Of a stretch of DNA of 64,000 bases, positions 33,981 to 41,724 are shown piece after piece. The notes under the pieces are model-generated. The model searched no databases. It saw only the letters and a list, made by a program, of their open reading frames with translations, and was not told the DNA's origin. Every line of letters starts with the position of its first letter. The first letter of the stretch is position 1. Origin of the DNA: Nocardia testacea NBRC 100365 (GTDB lineage: Bacteria > Actinomycetota > Actinomycetes > Mycobacteriales > Mycobacteriaceae); the NCBI RefSeq assembly GCF_000308775.1, contig NZ_BAGJ01000168.1, positions 1 through 64,000 on the forward strand, read 5' to 3'. Position numbers and translations under genes: made by a program.

Positions 33981-34143
33981 GATGGGCTCCTCTCCTCCGT
34001 ATACGCCTCGCCGGGCGACTACCCGCCGAGAGGAAGATCAGTCCAACCTTGTCGAGAATGCCCCGGACGAGCCGATCGGGCAAGTAACGGTTTCGCGCGT
34101 CTGTGGCTGGGCCGCCCCGGACCGCGCGCATTAGGCTGCGGAG

Positions 34144-35016
34144 ATGGCTACCGCAGCACAATGGATCGAGGGCGCCCGGCCCAGAACTCTGCCGAACGCG
34201 ATCGCCCCCGTCGTGGCCGGTACCGGCGCCGCGGCCGCCATCGACGGGGCGGTGTGGTGGAAGGCACTGCTGGCATTGGGTGTTTCGCTGGCGCTGATCA
34301 TCGGGGTCAATTTCGCCAACGACTACTCCGACGGCATCCGCGGTACCGACGACGAACGCGTCGGCCCGCTGCGACTGGTCGGCTCCGGGCTGGCCTCCCC
34401 CGCCGCGGTACGGGGAGCAGCGGTCGCGAGCCTCGCGGTCGGCGCGGTACTGGGGCTGGTCCTGGCGGTGCTGTCGGCCCCGTGGCTGCTGCTGATCGGC
34501 GCGGTGTGCCTGGCGGGCGCCTGGTTCTACACCGGCGGGAGCAGGCCCTACGGCTACAGCGGTTTCGGCGAGATCGCCGTTTTCGTGTTCTTCGGCCTGG
34601 TGGCAGTGCTGGGTACGCAGTACGTCCAGGCGCTACGGATCGACTGGGCCGGGGTGGCGCTCGCGATCGGGGTCGGCGCGTTCTCCAGCGCGGTGCTGGT
34701 GGCCAACAATCTGCGCGATATCCCGACCGACAGCGAAACCGGCAAGACGACGTTGGCGGTGAAACTGGGTGACACCCGCACCCGCACCGTGCATCTGGTG
34801 CTGCTGGTGGTCCCGTTCGTCCTGACCCTGGCCCTCGCGGCCCGCACCCCCTGGGCCCTGGCCGGCCTGCTGGCCCTCCCCCTGGCCGTCCGCGCGAACG
34901 CTCCGGTCCGGGGAAACCGCGCCGGCCTGGAGTTGATTCCCGCCCTGCGCGATTCCGGCCTCGCCCTACTGGCCTGGTCGGTGCTGTCCGCGGTCGCCCT
35001 CTGGCTCGGCGCCTGA
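34144..35016 (+). CDS. menA: DHNA polyprenyltransferase MenA
   Basis: MenA attaches the polyprenyl tail to 1,4-dihydroxy-2-naphthoate in the membrane, releasing CO2. The 290-residue protein is a UbiA-fold integral membrane protein with about eight or nine helices. The first Asp-rich motif is GVNFANDYSDGIRGTDDERV and the second is in NNLRDIPTDSETGKTTLAVK, preceded by the characteristic GSRPYGYSGFGEI. TAGGCT six bases before the ATG indicates a leaderless transcript. It converges with the holin-like gene, stop codons 4 bases apart. Confidence 0.96.
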   Translation: MATAAQWIEGARPRTLPNAIAPVVAGTGAAAAIDGAVWWKALLALGVSLALIIGVNFANDYSDGIRGTDDERVGPLRLVGSGLASPAAVRGAAVASLAVGAVLGLVLAVLSAPWLLLIGAVCLAGAWFYTGGSRPYGYSGFGEIAVFVFFGLVAVLGTQYVQALRIDWAGVALAIGVGAFSSAVLVANNLRDIPTDSETGKTTLAVKLGDTRTRTVHLVLLVVPFVLTLALAARTPWALAGLLALPLAVRANAPVRGNRAGLELIPALRDSGLALLAWSVLSAVALWLGA

Positions 35017-35020
35017 CCGC

Positions 35021-35404
35021 TCAGTCGTTGTCCGGGATCAGGATGCCGATGGCCCAGTTGACGATCGTGACGATGATCGCCCCGAGGAACGCCGCCCAGA
35101 ATCCGTCGATCCGCAGGCCGTAATCGGTCACTTCGGTGATCCAGGCCGTGAGCAGGAGCATCAGCGCGTTGATCACCAGCAGGAACAGGCCGAGGGTCAG
35201 GATGACCAGGGGTAGTGACAGGAGTTTCACCAGCGGTTTGACGAAGGCGTTCACCACCGTGAATACCGCCGCCACCGCGAGCAGGACCACGATCTTCGCG
35301 CCGTTGCCCTGATCGGGCGGGGAGACGAGTTCGATATCGCCGACCCATAGCGCGGCGAGCCAGATGGCGAAGGCGGTGCCGATCAACCGGAGCACAAGCT
35401 GCAT
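35021..35404 (-). CDS. Phage-holin-family (PF04020-like) membrane protein
   Basis: The 127-residue protein has four hydrophobic segments (about 5-22, 38-60, 64-92 and 103-124). It has the family's characteristic NAFVKPLVKLLSLPLVILTL and GFWAAFLGAIIVTIVNWAIG. Such proteins are annotated as 4-TMS holin-like but occur widely as ordinary chromosomal genes. No other phage gene is nearby, so prophage origin is unlikely. Function is unknown. Confidence 0.85.
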   Translation of the reverse strand: MQLVLRLIGTAFAIWLAALWVGDIELVSPPDQGNGAKIVVLLAVAAVFTVVNAFVKPLVKLLSLPLVILTLGLFLLVINALMLLLTAWITEVTDYGLRIDGFWAAFLGAIIVTIVNWAIGILIPDND

Positions 35405-35505
35405 ATCTCATGCTAAGCACACCGGAGGGTCGCGCGCCGGATACCGCGGGATTCCGGCCCGGCCGACAGCGTCCGGGGACGCCACCTACGCCGGGCCGGC
35501 TGCGC

Positions 35506-36081
35506 TCATGCCGCTTTGCCGAGGAGGGCGTCGATCTCGCCGCGCAGGCGGGTGATCCCGTCGGGGCCGCCGAGCAGTTCGGTGGCGACCGGACCGGGTG
35601 CGCGCAGGATGCCGAGCAGGACATGTCCGGATTCGATGGATTTATCCTTGCGCGCCAGGGCTTCCCGCAGCGACAGTTCCAGCGCTTTCTTGGCATCGCG
35701 CGTGAACGGGATATGCCCGAACCGCCCGGTCCGGCGACGGCCGCGGGGTTCGTCGGCGGGGATCGCCCGCTCCAGTGCGTCGGCACCGAACCCGGCTTCC
35801 AGGCTTTCGCGCACCGCGTCCAGGTCGATACCGATGGAACGCAGTGCCTCGGCGTCGCCGGGACCCAGCGGATCGTCCGTGGTCGCGGCGCTCAGCGATT
35901 GCAGCGCGCTGTGCAGTGTGAGCCCGGTCTGCTCCAGTAGCGAGCGCAGTTGCGGTTCGCCCTCTTCCAGCAGTCCGAGCAGGAGGTGCTCGACCCGGAT
36001 CTCCGGGGACCCCAGTTCGCGCGCCTGCTCCTGCGCCGCGACGACCGCCGTTCTGGCGGCCCTGCTGAATCGTTCGAACAT
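35506..36081 (-). CDS. Stand-alone Clp N-domain protein
   Basis: The 191-residue protein contains two Clp-N (ClpA/ClpC N-terminal) repeats and nothing else. The first is MFERFSRAARTAVVAAQEQA with SPEIRVEHLLLGLLEEGEPQ; the second is PFTRDAKKALELSLREALAR with IESGHVLLGILRAPGPVATE. There is no ATPase module, so it cannot unfold proteins itself; it may bind substrates or act as an adaptor for Clp. It starts immediately after the small HTH gene and is probably translated from the same mRNA. Confidence 0.88.
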   Translation of the reverse strand: MFERFSRAARTAVVAAQEQARELGSPEIRVEHLLLGLLEEGEPQLRSLLEQTGLTLHSALQSLSAATTDDPLGPGDAEALRSIGIDLDAVRESLEAGFGADALERAIPADEPRGRRRTGRFGHIPFTRDAKKALELSLREALARKDKSIESGHVLLGILRAPGPVATELLGGPDGITRLRGEIDALLGKAA

Positions 36082-36303
36082 CTATCGACCCCTGTCTCTC
36101 CGGTTGTGCTTCTGATGAACCGCCTGTTTGCTGACCTCGAGCGCGTCGGCGATGGCCTGCCAGGACCAGCCCTGGTCCCGGGCATTGCCCACCTGGATGG
36201 CTTCGAGCCGCTCGAGGAGTCTGCGCAGCGCCAGCACCGCCCGTAGACCCACCGCGGGGTCCGGGCTGCCCGCCGCCGCGGCCAGCGTGGTTGCTTCTGT
36301 CAT
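36082..36303 (-). CDS. Small helix-turn-helix regulator upstream of the Clp-N protein
   Basis: The 73-residue protein ends in a helix-turn-helix, WSWQAIADALEVSKQAVHQK, preceded by a helical segment LRAVLALRRLLERLEAIQVG. It directly abuts the Clp-N gene. This HTH plus Clp-N pair is a recurring actinobacterial module. The ATG at 36303 lies 7 bases from a -10-like TAAAAA, so the message is probably leaderless. An 18-bp inverted repeat fills the divergent promoter and is the likely binding site. Confidence 0.85.
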   Translation of the reverse strand: MTEATTLAAAAGSPDPAVGLRAVLALRRLLERLEAIQVGNARDQGWSWQAIADALEVSKQAVHQKHNRRDRGR

Positions 36304-36304
36304 A

Positions 36305-36351
36305 CGTCAATTTTTATTGACACTTACCTCCGATGTCAACAAAAATTGACG
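36305..36351. promoter_or_regulatory. Symmetrical divergent promoter/operator between the HTH gene and the Drr exporter
   Basis: CGTCAATTTTTATTGACA (36305-36322) is repeated inverted as TGTCAACAAAAATTGACG (36334-36351) with one mismatch and an 11-bp spacer. Each half supplies a TTGACA. On the minus strand TTGACA (36339-36334), 17 bases and TAAAAA form a promoter; the mirror-image arrangement reads toward the exporter. A regulator bound here would shut both directions. Confidence 0.8.
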
Positions 36352-36411
36352 ACAGGTGTACGCAACCGCGGCGCAAGAGCCGTGCAAGACGGAGAGGTGA
36401 CCGTAGCCGCT

Positions 36412-37419
36412 ATGACGAAACACGAATCCGCGGCCACGTTCGCGATCGAGGCGAACGACCTGGTCAAGGTGTTCGGCACCCAGCGGGCCGTCGACGGCGT
36501 GAGCCTGGCCGTGCCGCAGGGCTCGGTCTACGGCGTATTGGGGCCGAACGGGGCGGGAAAGACCACGACCATCCGCATGCTGGCCACTCTGCTGCGCCCC
36601 GACGGCGGCAGCGCCCGGGTGTTCGGCCACGATGTCGTCGCCGAACCGGGCGCCGTGCGGTCGCTCATCGGCGTCACCGGCCAGTACGCCTCGGTCGACG
36701 AGGACCTGACCGCCACCGAGAACCTGATGGTCTTCTCCCGGCTGCTCGGGCTGAGCCGATCGGCCGCCCGGCGCCGGACCGCCGAACTGCTCGAGGAGTT
36801 CGACCTCACGGACGCGGCGAACAAATCGCTGAAGAACTTCTCCGGCGGTATGCGCCGCCGGCTGGACCTGGCGGCCGGTCTCATCGCGACTCCGCCGCTG
36901 CTGTTCCTCGACGAGCCGACCACCGGCCTCGACCCACGCACCCGGGCCCAGATGTGGGAAACCATCCGCAGGCTGGTGCGGGGTGGCACGACCGTCCTGC
37001 TCACCACCCAGTACCTGGACGAAGCCGACCAGCTGGCCGATCGGATCGCGGTGATCGATCACGGCCGGGTCATCGCCGACGGCACCGCCGACGAATTGAA
37101 GGCCTCCATCGGCGGGTCCTCGCTACAGCTCACCCTGGCCGACCGGTCCCAGCTGGACATCGCCCGCCGGATCATCGCCGAGGTGCTGCGCACCGAGGCC
37201 CAGACCACGCCGGAGGCCGGGCGGCTCACCGCGGCGCTGCCCGATCCGAACGGCACCACCGATCTGCTGATCCGCCTGCGCGACCACGCGGTCGCGGTGG
37301 AGGAGATCACGGTGACCAAACCCAGCCTCGACGAAGTGTTCCTCACCCTCACCGGCCATCCGGCCGAATCCGATACCGATACCGATACCGATACCGATAC
37401 CGAACGGACCGCAGCATGA
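36412..37419 (+). CDS. Drr-type daunorubicin-resistance family ABC exporter, ATP-binding subunit
   Basis: This is the ATPase of a two-component exporter. From ATG 36412 it is 335 residues. It has Walker A LGPNGAGKTTTIRML, Q-loop region TGQYASVDEDLTATENL, signature LKNFSGGMRRRLDLAAGL, Walker B LLFLDEPTTGLDPRTRAQMW and the DrrA-type C-terminal domain ending VTKPSLDEVFLTLTGHP. The extreme C-terminus is a (Asp-Thr)5 repeat from a hexanucleotide array. GTG codons upstream are possible starts. It overlaps the permease gene by ATGA, so the two are translationally coupled. The substrate is unknown. Confidence 0.92.
   Translation: MTKHESAATFAIEANDLVKVFGTQRAVDGVSLAVPQGSVYGVLGPNGAGKTTTIRMLATLLRPDGGSARVFGHDVVAEPGAVRSLIGVTGQYASVDEDLTATENLMVFSRLLGLSRSAARRRTAELLEEFDLTDAANKSLKNFSGGMRRRLDLAAGLIATPPLLFLDEPTTGLDPRTRAQMWETIRRLVRGGTTVLLTTQYLDEADQLADRIAVIDHGRVIADGTADELKASIGGSSLQLTLADRSQLDIARRIIAEVLRTEAQTTPEAGRLTAALPDPNGTTDLLIRLRDHAVAVEEITVTKPSLDEVFLTLTGHPAESDTDTDTDTDTERTAA
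37371..37400 (+). repeat. Hexanucleotide microsatellite (CGATAC)x5 in the exporter ATPase gene
   Basis: Five perfect 6-bp units encode alternating Asp-Thr at the C-terminus. Unit gain or loss keeps the reading frame. Confidence 0.95.
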
Positions 37420-38240
37420 CCACGACACTGACCGAGCCCGCGCCCGTGGTGGCGCCGCCGGTGCCGGCTCCGGCCGCCCGTATCGGCCTGCGCAGAACCT
37501 TCGACAACACCTTGACCATGGCCTACCGGGGTCTGCTCAAGATCAAGCACAATCCCGAGCAGCTCTTCGACGTGGTGATCCAGCCGGTGATCTTCACGCT
37601 GATGTTCACCTACATCTTCGGCGGGGCGATTTCCGGGGATGTGAAGAGCTATCTGCCGGTGATCATTCCGGGCATTCTTGTCCAGACCGTGGTGATGACC
37701 TCGGTGGTGACCGGCGTACAGCTCAAGGAGGACATGGAGAAGGGCGTCTTCGACCGCTTCAAATCCCTGCCCATCGCCCGGATCGCCGCGCTGTCCGGTG
37801 CGCTGACCGCCGATATGGTGCGCTACGGCATCGCCTCGGTGCTGACCGTCGTAATGGGTTTCCTCATGGGCTTCCGCCCGGAGCCCGCCGGTGTTCTGCT
37901 GGCGGTGCTGCTGGTCGTGGCCTGCTCCTTCGCCACCAGCTGGATCTGGGCCTTCTTCGGCGTGATCGCCAACAAGGCCTCGGCGGTACAGGGCTACTCC
38001 ATGCTGGTCATGTTCCCGCTCACCTTCGCCTCCCCGGCCTTCGTGCCCAAGGAGACGATGCCGGGCTGGCTGCAGGCCTTCATCGACGTCAATCCGGTCT
38101 CCCACCTGGTCTGGGCCTGCCGGGACCTGATGAACACCGGGCATATCGGCATGCACGTCGTCTGGTCCCTGGTCGGCGCCGCGGCGATCGTCGCGGTCTT
38201 CGCGCCGCTGACCGTCCGGGCCTATATGCGCCGCGCCTGA
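37416..38240 (+). CDS. Drr-type ABC exporter permease subunit
   Basis: The 274-residue ABC-2-type membrane protein begins MTTTLTEPAPVVAPPVPAPA, with a cytoplasmic Pro/Ala-rich stretch. About six transmembrane helices follow. The conserved segments are HNPEQLFDVVIQPVIFTLMF, EDMEKGVFDRFKSLPIARIA and VNPVSHLVWACRDLMNTG. It overlaps the ATPase stop codon by 4 bases. The pair could export a lipid, pigment or drug; the neighbouring AfsR-like regulator may be functionally linked but is transcribed convergently. Confidence 0.93.
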   Translation: MTTTLTEPAPVVAPPVPAPAARIGLRRTFDNTLTMAYRGLLKIKHNPEQLFDVVIQPVIFTLMFTYIFGGAISGDVKSYLPVIIPGILVQTVVMTSVVTGVQLKEDMEKGVFDRFKSLPIARIAALSGALTADMVRYGIASVLTVVMGFLMGFRPEPAGVLLAVLLVVACSFATSWIWAFFGVIANKASAVQGYSMLVMFPLTFASPAFVPKETMPGWLQAFIDVNPVSHLVWACRDLMNTGHIGMHVVWSLVGAAAIVAVFAPLTVRAYMRRA

Positions 38241-38250
38241 TGACCGCGGC

Positions 38251-38297
38251 CGCCGGGCCCGCTCAATCGGCCACGAGCCGATCGAGCGGGCCCGGCG
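38251..38297. terminator. Long bidirectional hairpin between convergent drr permease and AfsR-like genes
   Basis: A 21-bp stem with one mismatch and a 5-nt loop spans the stop codon of the regulator gene, so its right arm is also coding sequence. It lies 10 bases past the permease stop codon. Confidence 0.8.
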
Positions 38298-41200
38298 TCC
38301 TCGCCGCGATCCCGCCGACCAGCTCCAGAATCCGCGCGGCGGCCACATTCCTGCGCGACCGGCGCGCGACCGTCAGTGCCGCCGCCAAACGCGACGCGCC
38401 GATCCGGTCCCGCCACAGCGCACAGTGACGCTCCCACCGGATCACCGGATAGTCCTGCCGGCCCGACACCACCTGCGCCAGCGCGAGCAGCTCGACCGCG
38501 GCCTCGGTCCGCTCGTCCAGGGCCAGCAATCCCGACCCCAGCGCACAGGCCACCGCACCGATTTGCGGCAGGTCCGGGACGCCGTCGAGCCGGTCCAGTG
38601 CCATACCGGCGAGTTCGGGCACCATTGCCGCCACCGTCTCGGCCTGCCCGGCGAGCACATGCGCGGCGACGGTCGTCGCGCACATCAGCAATGCCCCCGG
38701 ACCCGGGGTGAATTCACCTTCCTGCCAGGCCAGCAGGTCCAGCGCGCGCCGGAAATGGGCCAATCCGGCCTCGATATCACCTTCGGCCAGTTCGACCTCG
38801 GCCAGGCCGGCCGCGATCGTGGACAGCCGATGGTTGCGGCGGATGGTCGGATCGTCGACCAGTTCCAGTCCCGCCCGGCCGGAACCGGACAGGCCCAGGG
38901 CCGCCGCGAGTTCCCGGCGCGCTCGCGCCGGCTCCCCGATACCGGCCAGGCAGACCGCCAGATAAGACCGCACCTCGAGGCTTTCGTCGTAGGCGCGGAT
39001 CCGGAGCAGCAACTCGGCCGCTTCTTCGTAGTAGCCGACCGATTCGCGGTAGTGGGCGGTCTGCCCGTCCAGCGCGCCCAGATGCTGCACCACCATCGCC
39101 CGGTTCCATACCTGCGCCTCACCGGTGAGCGCCCGGGCCGCCTGCGCGTCGCGCCGGGAGGCATGGATGCGGCCCATGTTCTCCCAGATATTGGCCCGGG
39201 CCACCAGCGCGACAATTCTGATCTGCGTATCCTCGGCACGCGCTCCGTCCGCGAGCAGCCGGGCCAGCCGTACCGCGTCGGCGGGGCAGGTCAGCAGCAG
39301 CCCGAGATAACGCAGGGTCCCGGCCATCCCGACGGCGTGCCGCAGCAGCGCCCGGACTCGGAACCGGACCACCGCCAACTCCCGGAGACCGCGAGTCATG
39401 AAAGCCAGGTGCAGCGCGGTCATCGCATGGCCGAGCATGTGCAGATCCGCGTAGGTTCCCGACGCCCGCGCCGGCGGTGGTAGCGCCAGCAGCCGCGGAA
39501 TCCATCCCAGCAGTTCCAGGTGGGCCCCGTGTGCCACCCACCGCATGGCGACCGCCGGGAACACGGCGTACACGGTGAACCGGTCCCGGTCCGCCTCGGC
39601 CCGGCGCAGCACCGCGACGAGGTTGTCGAGTTCGGCGACCATGAGCAGAGCCGGCCCGAGTTCGTCACCGGCGAGGTAACGCTGCGCGGCCGCCACCGCG
39701 AATTCGCGGGCCCAGCGCGCCATCCGCGACTCCACGAGTTCGACTTCGCCGCCGTTCTCGTGCTCGGCCGCGATCAATTGCTGCTCACCGAATTCGCGAA
39801 CGGTCTCCAGCATCCGGTAGCGCACACCCACGGCGTGATCGGGGCCCGTGTCCTCGACCACGGTCAGCAGCGACTGCCCGACCAGTCCGTCGACGGCTGT
39901 CGCGATATCGCCGACCTCCGGATCACCGGCCACCGCCTCCGCCGCGTCCAGCGTGAAACCCGCCGGGAAACGGCACATCCGGCGCAATGTGATCTGCTGG
40001 GACGGCTCCAGCAGATTCCAGCTCCAGGCGATGACCGCGTGCAGTGTGCGGTGCCGTTCCGGTGAGGTGCGGTCGCCGGTACGCAAGAGTGCGAAGCGCT
40101 GGTCGAGCCGCCGCTCGATATCCTCCACGCTCATGGTCCGCACCCGGGCGGCGGCGAGTTCGATGGCCAGCGGCAACCCGTCCAGCGTATGGCAGAGCCG
40201 GGCCACGACCGCCGGGTCCAGCCGCACCGACGGCCGCACCGCGCGGGCCCGGGCGGCGAACAGGTCGGTCGCCGGTGAACCGGCCGGGTCGATCGCCAAG
40301 GGCGCCAGCGGATATACCGTTTCGGCGGTGATCGCCAGCGGTGCCCTGCTGGTGGTGAGCACGGTCAGCTGGGGACAGCTGCCCACCAGATCGGCGACCA
40401 CCAGGGCCGCGCCTTCGATGAGATGTTCACAGTTGTCCAGAACCAGCAGCATCGGCCGGGCCGACAGCGCGTCGCGCAGCCGGCGCCCGCTGTCGGTGGG
40501 TGGGCGCACCTGCGGCAGTGCGCGATCACGGACCGTCTCCCCCAGACCCACCGCACCCGCTATCGCGGACTCGATATCCACCACCGCGTCCCGGCTGGTC
40601 CCCTCTGGACGCACCGAGGCCAGTTCCACCAGCACCACCGGCCGATCCACTGCCGAACGCGCGGCCAGTTCATTGGCCACCCGCGTCTTTCCGGCCCCGC
40701 CCGGCCCGAGCACCGTGGTCACCCGCGAAACCCGGAGCAGGCGCGCCAGTTCCGCCAGATCGTCGGCACGGCCGAGCAGTGGATTGGGCGCGGCCCGCAC
40801 GCCGACCGCGCCGACCGGTGGCGCCGGCGGGGCCGGTTTCGGCCGACTCGTATCCGTGCCGGGGCCGAAACCGCCGCGCAGGATCGCGGTATTGAGTTCG
40901 GTGATCGCGGCTCCGGGATCGGTGCCGAGTTCGGTGGCCAGCGTCGTCCGCAGCGCGGCGAATACGTCCAGTGCCTCGTTGTCGCGGCCCGCGGCGGCGA
41001 GCAGGCGCATCAGGGTCCGGGCGCGGCCCTCGTCGGCGGGCCGCCGCCGCGATTGCGCGCGGGCGATCTCGACGGCCCCGTCCAGATCACCGCAGGCCTC
41101 CCGGGCCGCCCGCTCGATATCGTCGAGTTCGCCGGCGTATTCCGCGGCCAGCTCGGCGAGTTCGGTGGCCGGTTCGCTCGGCGGCAGCTCGGTACCCGGC

Positions 41201-41661
41201 TCACCGGACCACAGGCCGCGGGCCCGTTCCGTAATCGCCAGCGCCGCCGCCGGGTCACCCGCGGCCAACGCGGCACCGGCCCGGCGCGCCGACTGCCGCG
41301 CCGCCGTCAGATCCACCTGTTCCGGCTCCAGCGCGAGCCGATATCCGGACGGACCGGCCTCCAGCACCCCTTCGGGTAGCGCGGCCCGCAGCCGCGAGAT
41401 CTGGGTGTGCAGCGCGTTCATCGGCGAGCGCGGAGGTTCCTCGCCCCAGACGTCTTCGATGAGCCGGGCGGCGCTGCGGCTGCGTCCCGGCCGCAGCGCC
41501 AGCGCGACCAGCAACAACCGGGCCCGGGTCCCCGGCAGGGCCACCAGTCCGGCATCGCGGCGCAGCGCGATACGACCCAGCAGCGTCACCACGAGCGTGT
41601 CGTCCGCGGACGCCTGGATCACCGGAGGACGGCCGTTCGAGCGGCCCGGATCGAGAACCAT
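38263..41661 (-). CDS. AfsR/SARP-like transcriptional regulator with BTAD, NB-ARC and TPR regions
   Basis: This is a very large (1,132-residue) pathway-type regulator. The N-terminal winged-helix DNA-binding domain (about 22-115: VVTLLGRIALRRDAGLVALP, MNALHTQISRLRAAL) leads into a bacterial transcriptional activation domain (about 118-265). A STAND-type NTPase domain follows, with Walker A GPGGAGKT (319-326), Walker B region MLLVLDNCEHLIEG and LPLAIELAAARVR. The rest (about 640-1130) is helical TPR-like repeats. Such proteins activate secondary-metabolite or stress genes on a signal that triggers nucleotide exchange. It is convergent with the Drr exporter; its targets are unknown. No biosynthetic cluster is in view. 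Confidence 0.9.
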   Translation of the reverse strand: MVLDPGRSNGRPPVIQASADDTLVVTLLGRIALRRDAGLVALPGTRARLLLVALALRPGRSRSAARLIEDVWGEEPPRSPMNALHTQISRLRAALPEGVLEAGPSGYRLALEPEQVDLTAARQSARRAGAALAAGDPAAALAITERARGLWSGEPGTELPPSEPATELAELAAEYAGELDDIERAAREACGDLDGAVEIARAQSRRRPADEGRARTLMRLLAAAGRDNEALDVFAALRTTLATELGTDPGAAITELNTAILRGGFGPGTDTSRPKPAPPAPPVGAVGVRAAPNPLLGRADDLAELARLLRVSRVTTVLGPGGAGKTRVANELAARSAVDRPVVLVELASVRPEGTSRDAVVDIESAIAGAVGLGETVRDRALPQVRPPTDSGRRLRDALSARPMLLVLDNCEHLIEGAALVVADLVGSCPQLTVLTTSRAPLAITAETVYPLAPLAIDPAGSPATDLFAARARAVRPSVRLDPAVVARLCHTLDGLPLAIELAAARVRTMSVEDIERRLDQRFALLRTGDRTSPERHRTLHAVIAWSWNLLEPSQQITLRRMCRFPAGFTLDAAEAVAGDPEVGDIATAVDGLVGQSLLTVVEDTGPDHAVGVRYRMLETVREFGEQQLIAAEHENGGEVELVESRMARWAREFAVAAAQRYLAGDELGPALLMVAELDNLVAVLRRAEADRDRFTVYAVFPAVAMRWVAHGAHLELLGWIPRLLALPPPARASGTYADLHMLGHAMTALHLAFMTRGLRELAVVRFRVRALLRHAVGMAGTLRYLGLLLTCPADAVRLARLLADGARAEDTQIRIVALVARANIWENMGRIHASRRDAQAARALTGEAQVWNRAMVVQHLGALDGQTAHYRESVGYYEEAAELLLRIRAYDESLEVRSYLAVCLAGIGEPARARRELAAALGLSGSGRAGLELVDDPTIRRNHRLSTIAAGLAEVELAEGDIEAGLAHFRRALDLLAWQEGEFTPGPGALLMCATTVAAHVLAGQAETVAAMVPELAGMALDRLDGVPDLPQIGAVACALGSGLLALDERTEAAVELLALAQVVSGRQDYPVIRWERHCALWRDRIGASRLAAALTVARRSRRNVAAARILELVGGIAARTPGPLDRLVAD

Positions 41662-41724
41662 ACCGACGTCATCGTATGCGCCGCGCCACGGTGTGACCTC
41701 GTCGTCGCCACCGCGGTCGCGGCG

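Noticed and set aside
35021..35404. Prophage remnant suggested by the holin-like gene
   Set aside because: No integrase, structural or lysis genes are nearby, and the family is a common chromosomal membrane protein.
36333..38240. A continuous 635-codon plus-strand frame covering the exporter ATPase and permease
   Set aside because: The first two thirds are the wrong frame of the ATPase gene; only the part from ATG 37416 is the permease. It is not a fusion protein.
38263..41661. Biosynthetic gene cluster next to the AfsR-like regulator
   Set aside because: Neighbours are an exporter, a cysteine enzyme and housekeeping genes; no synthase or tailoring enzymes are visible, so a cluster is not supported.
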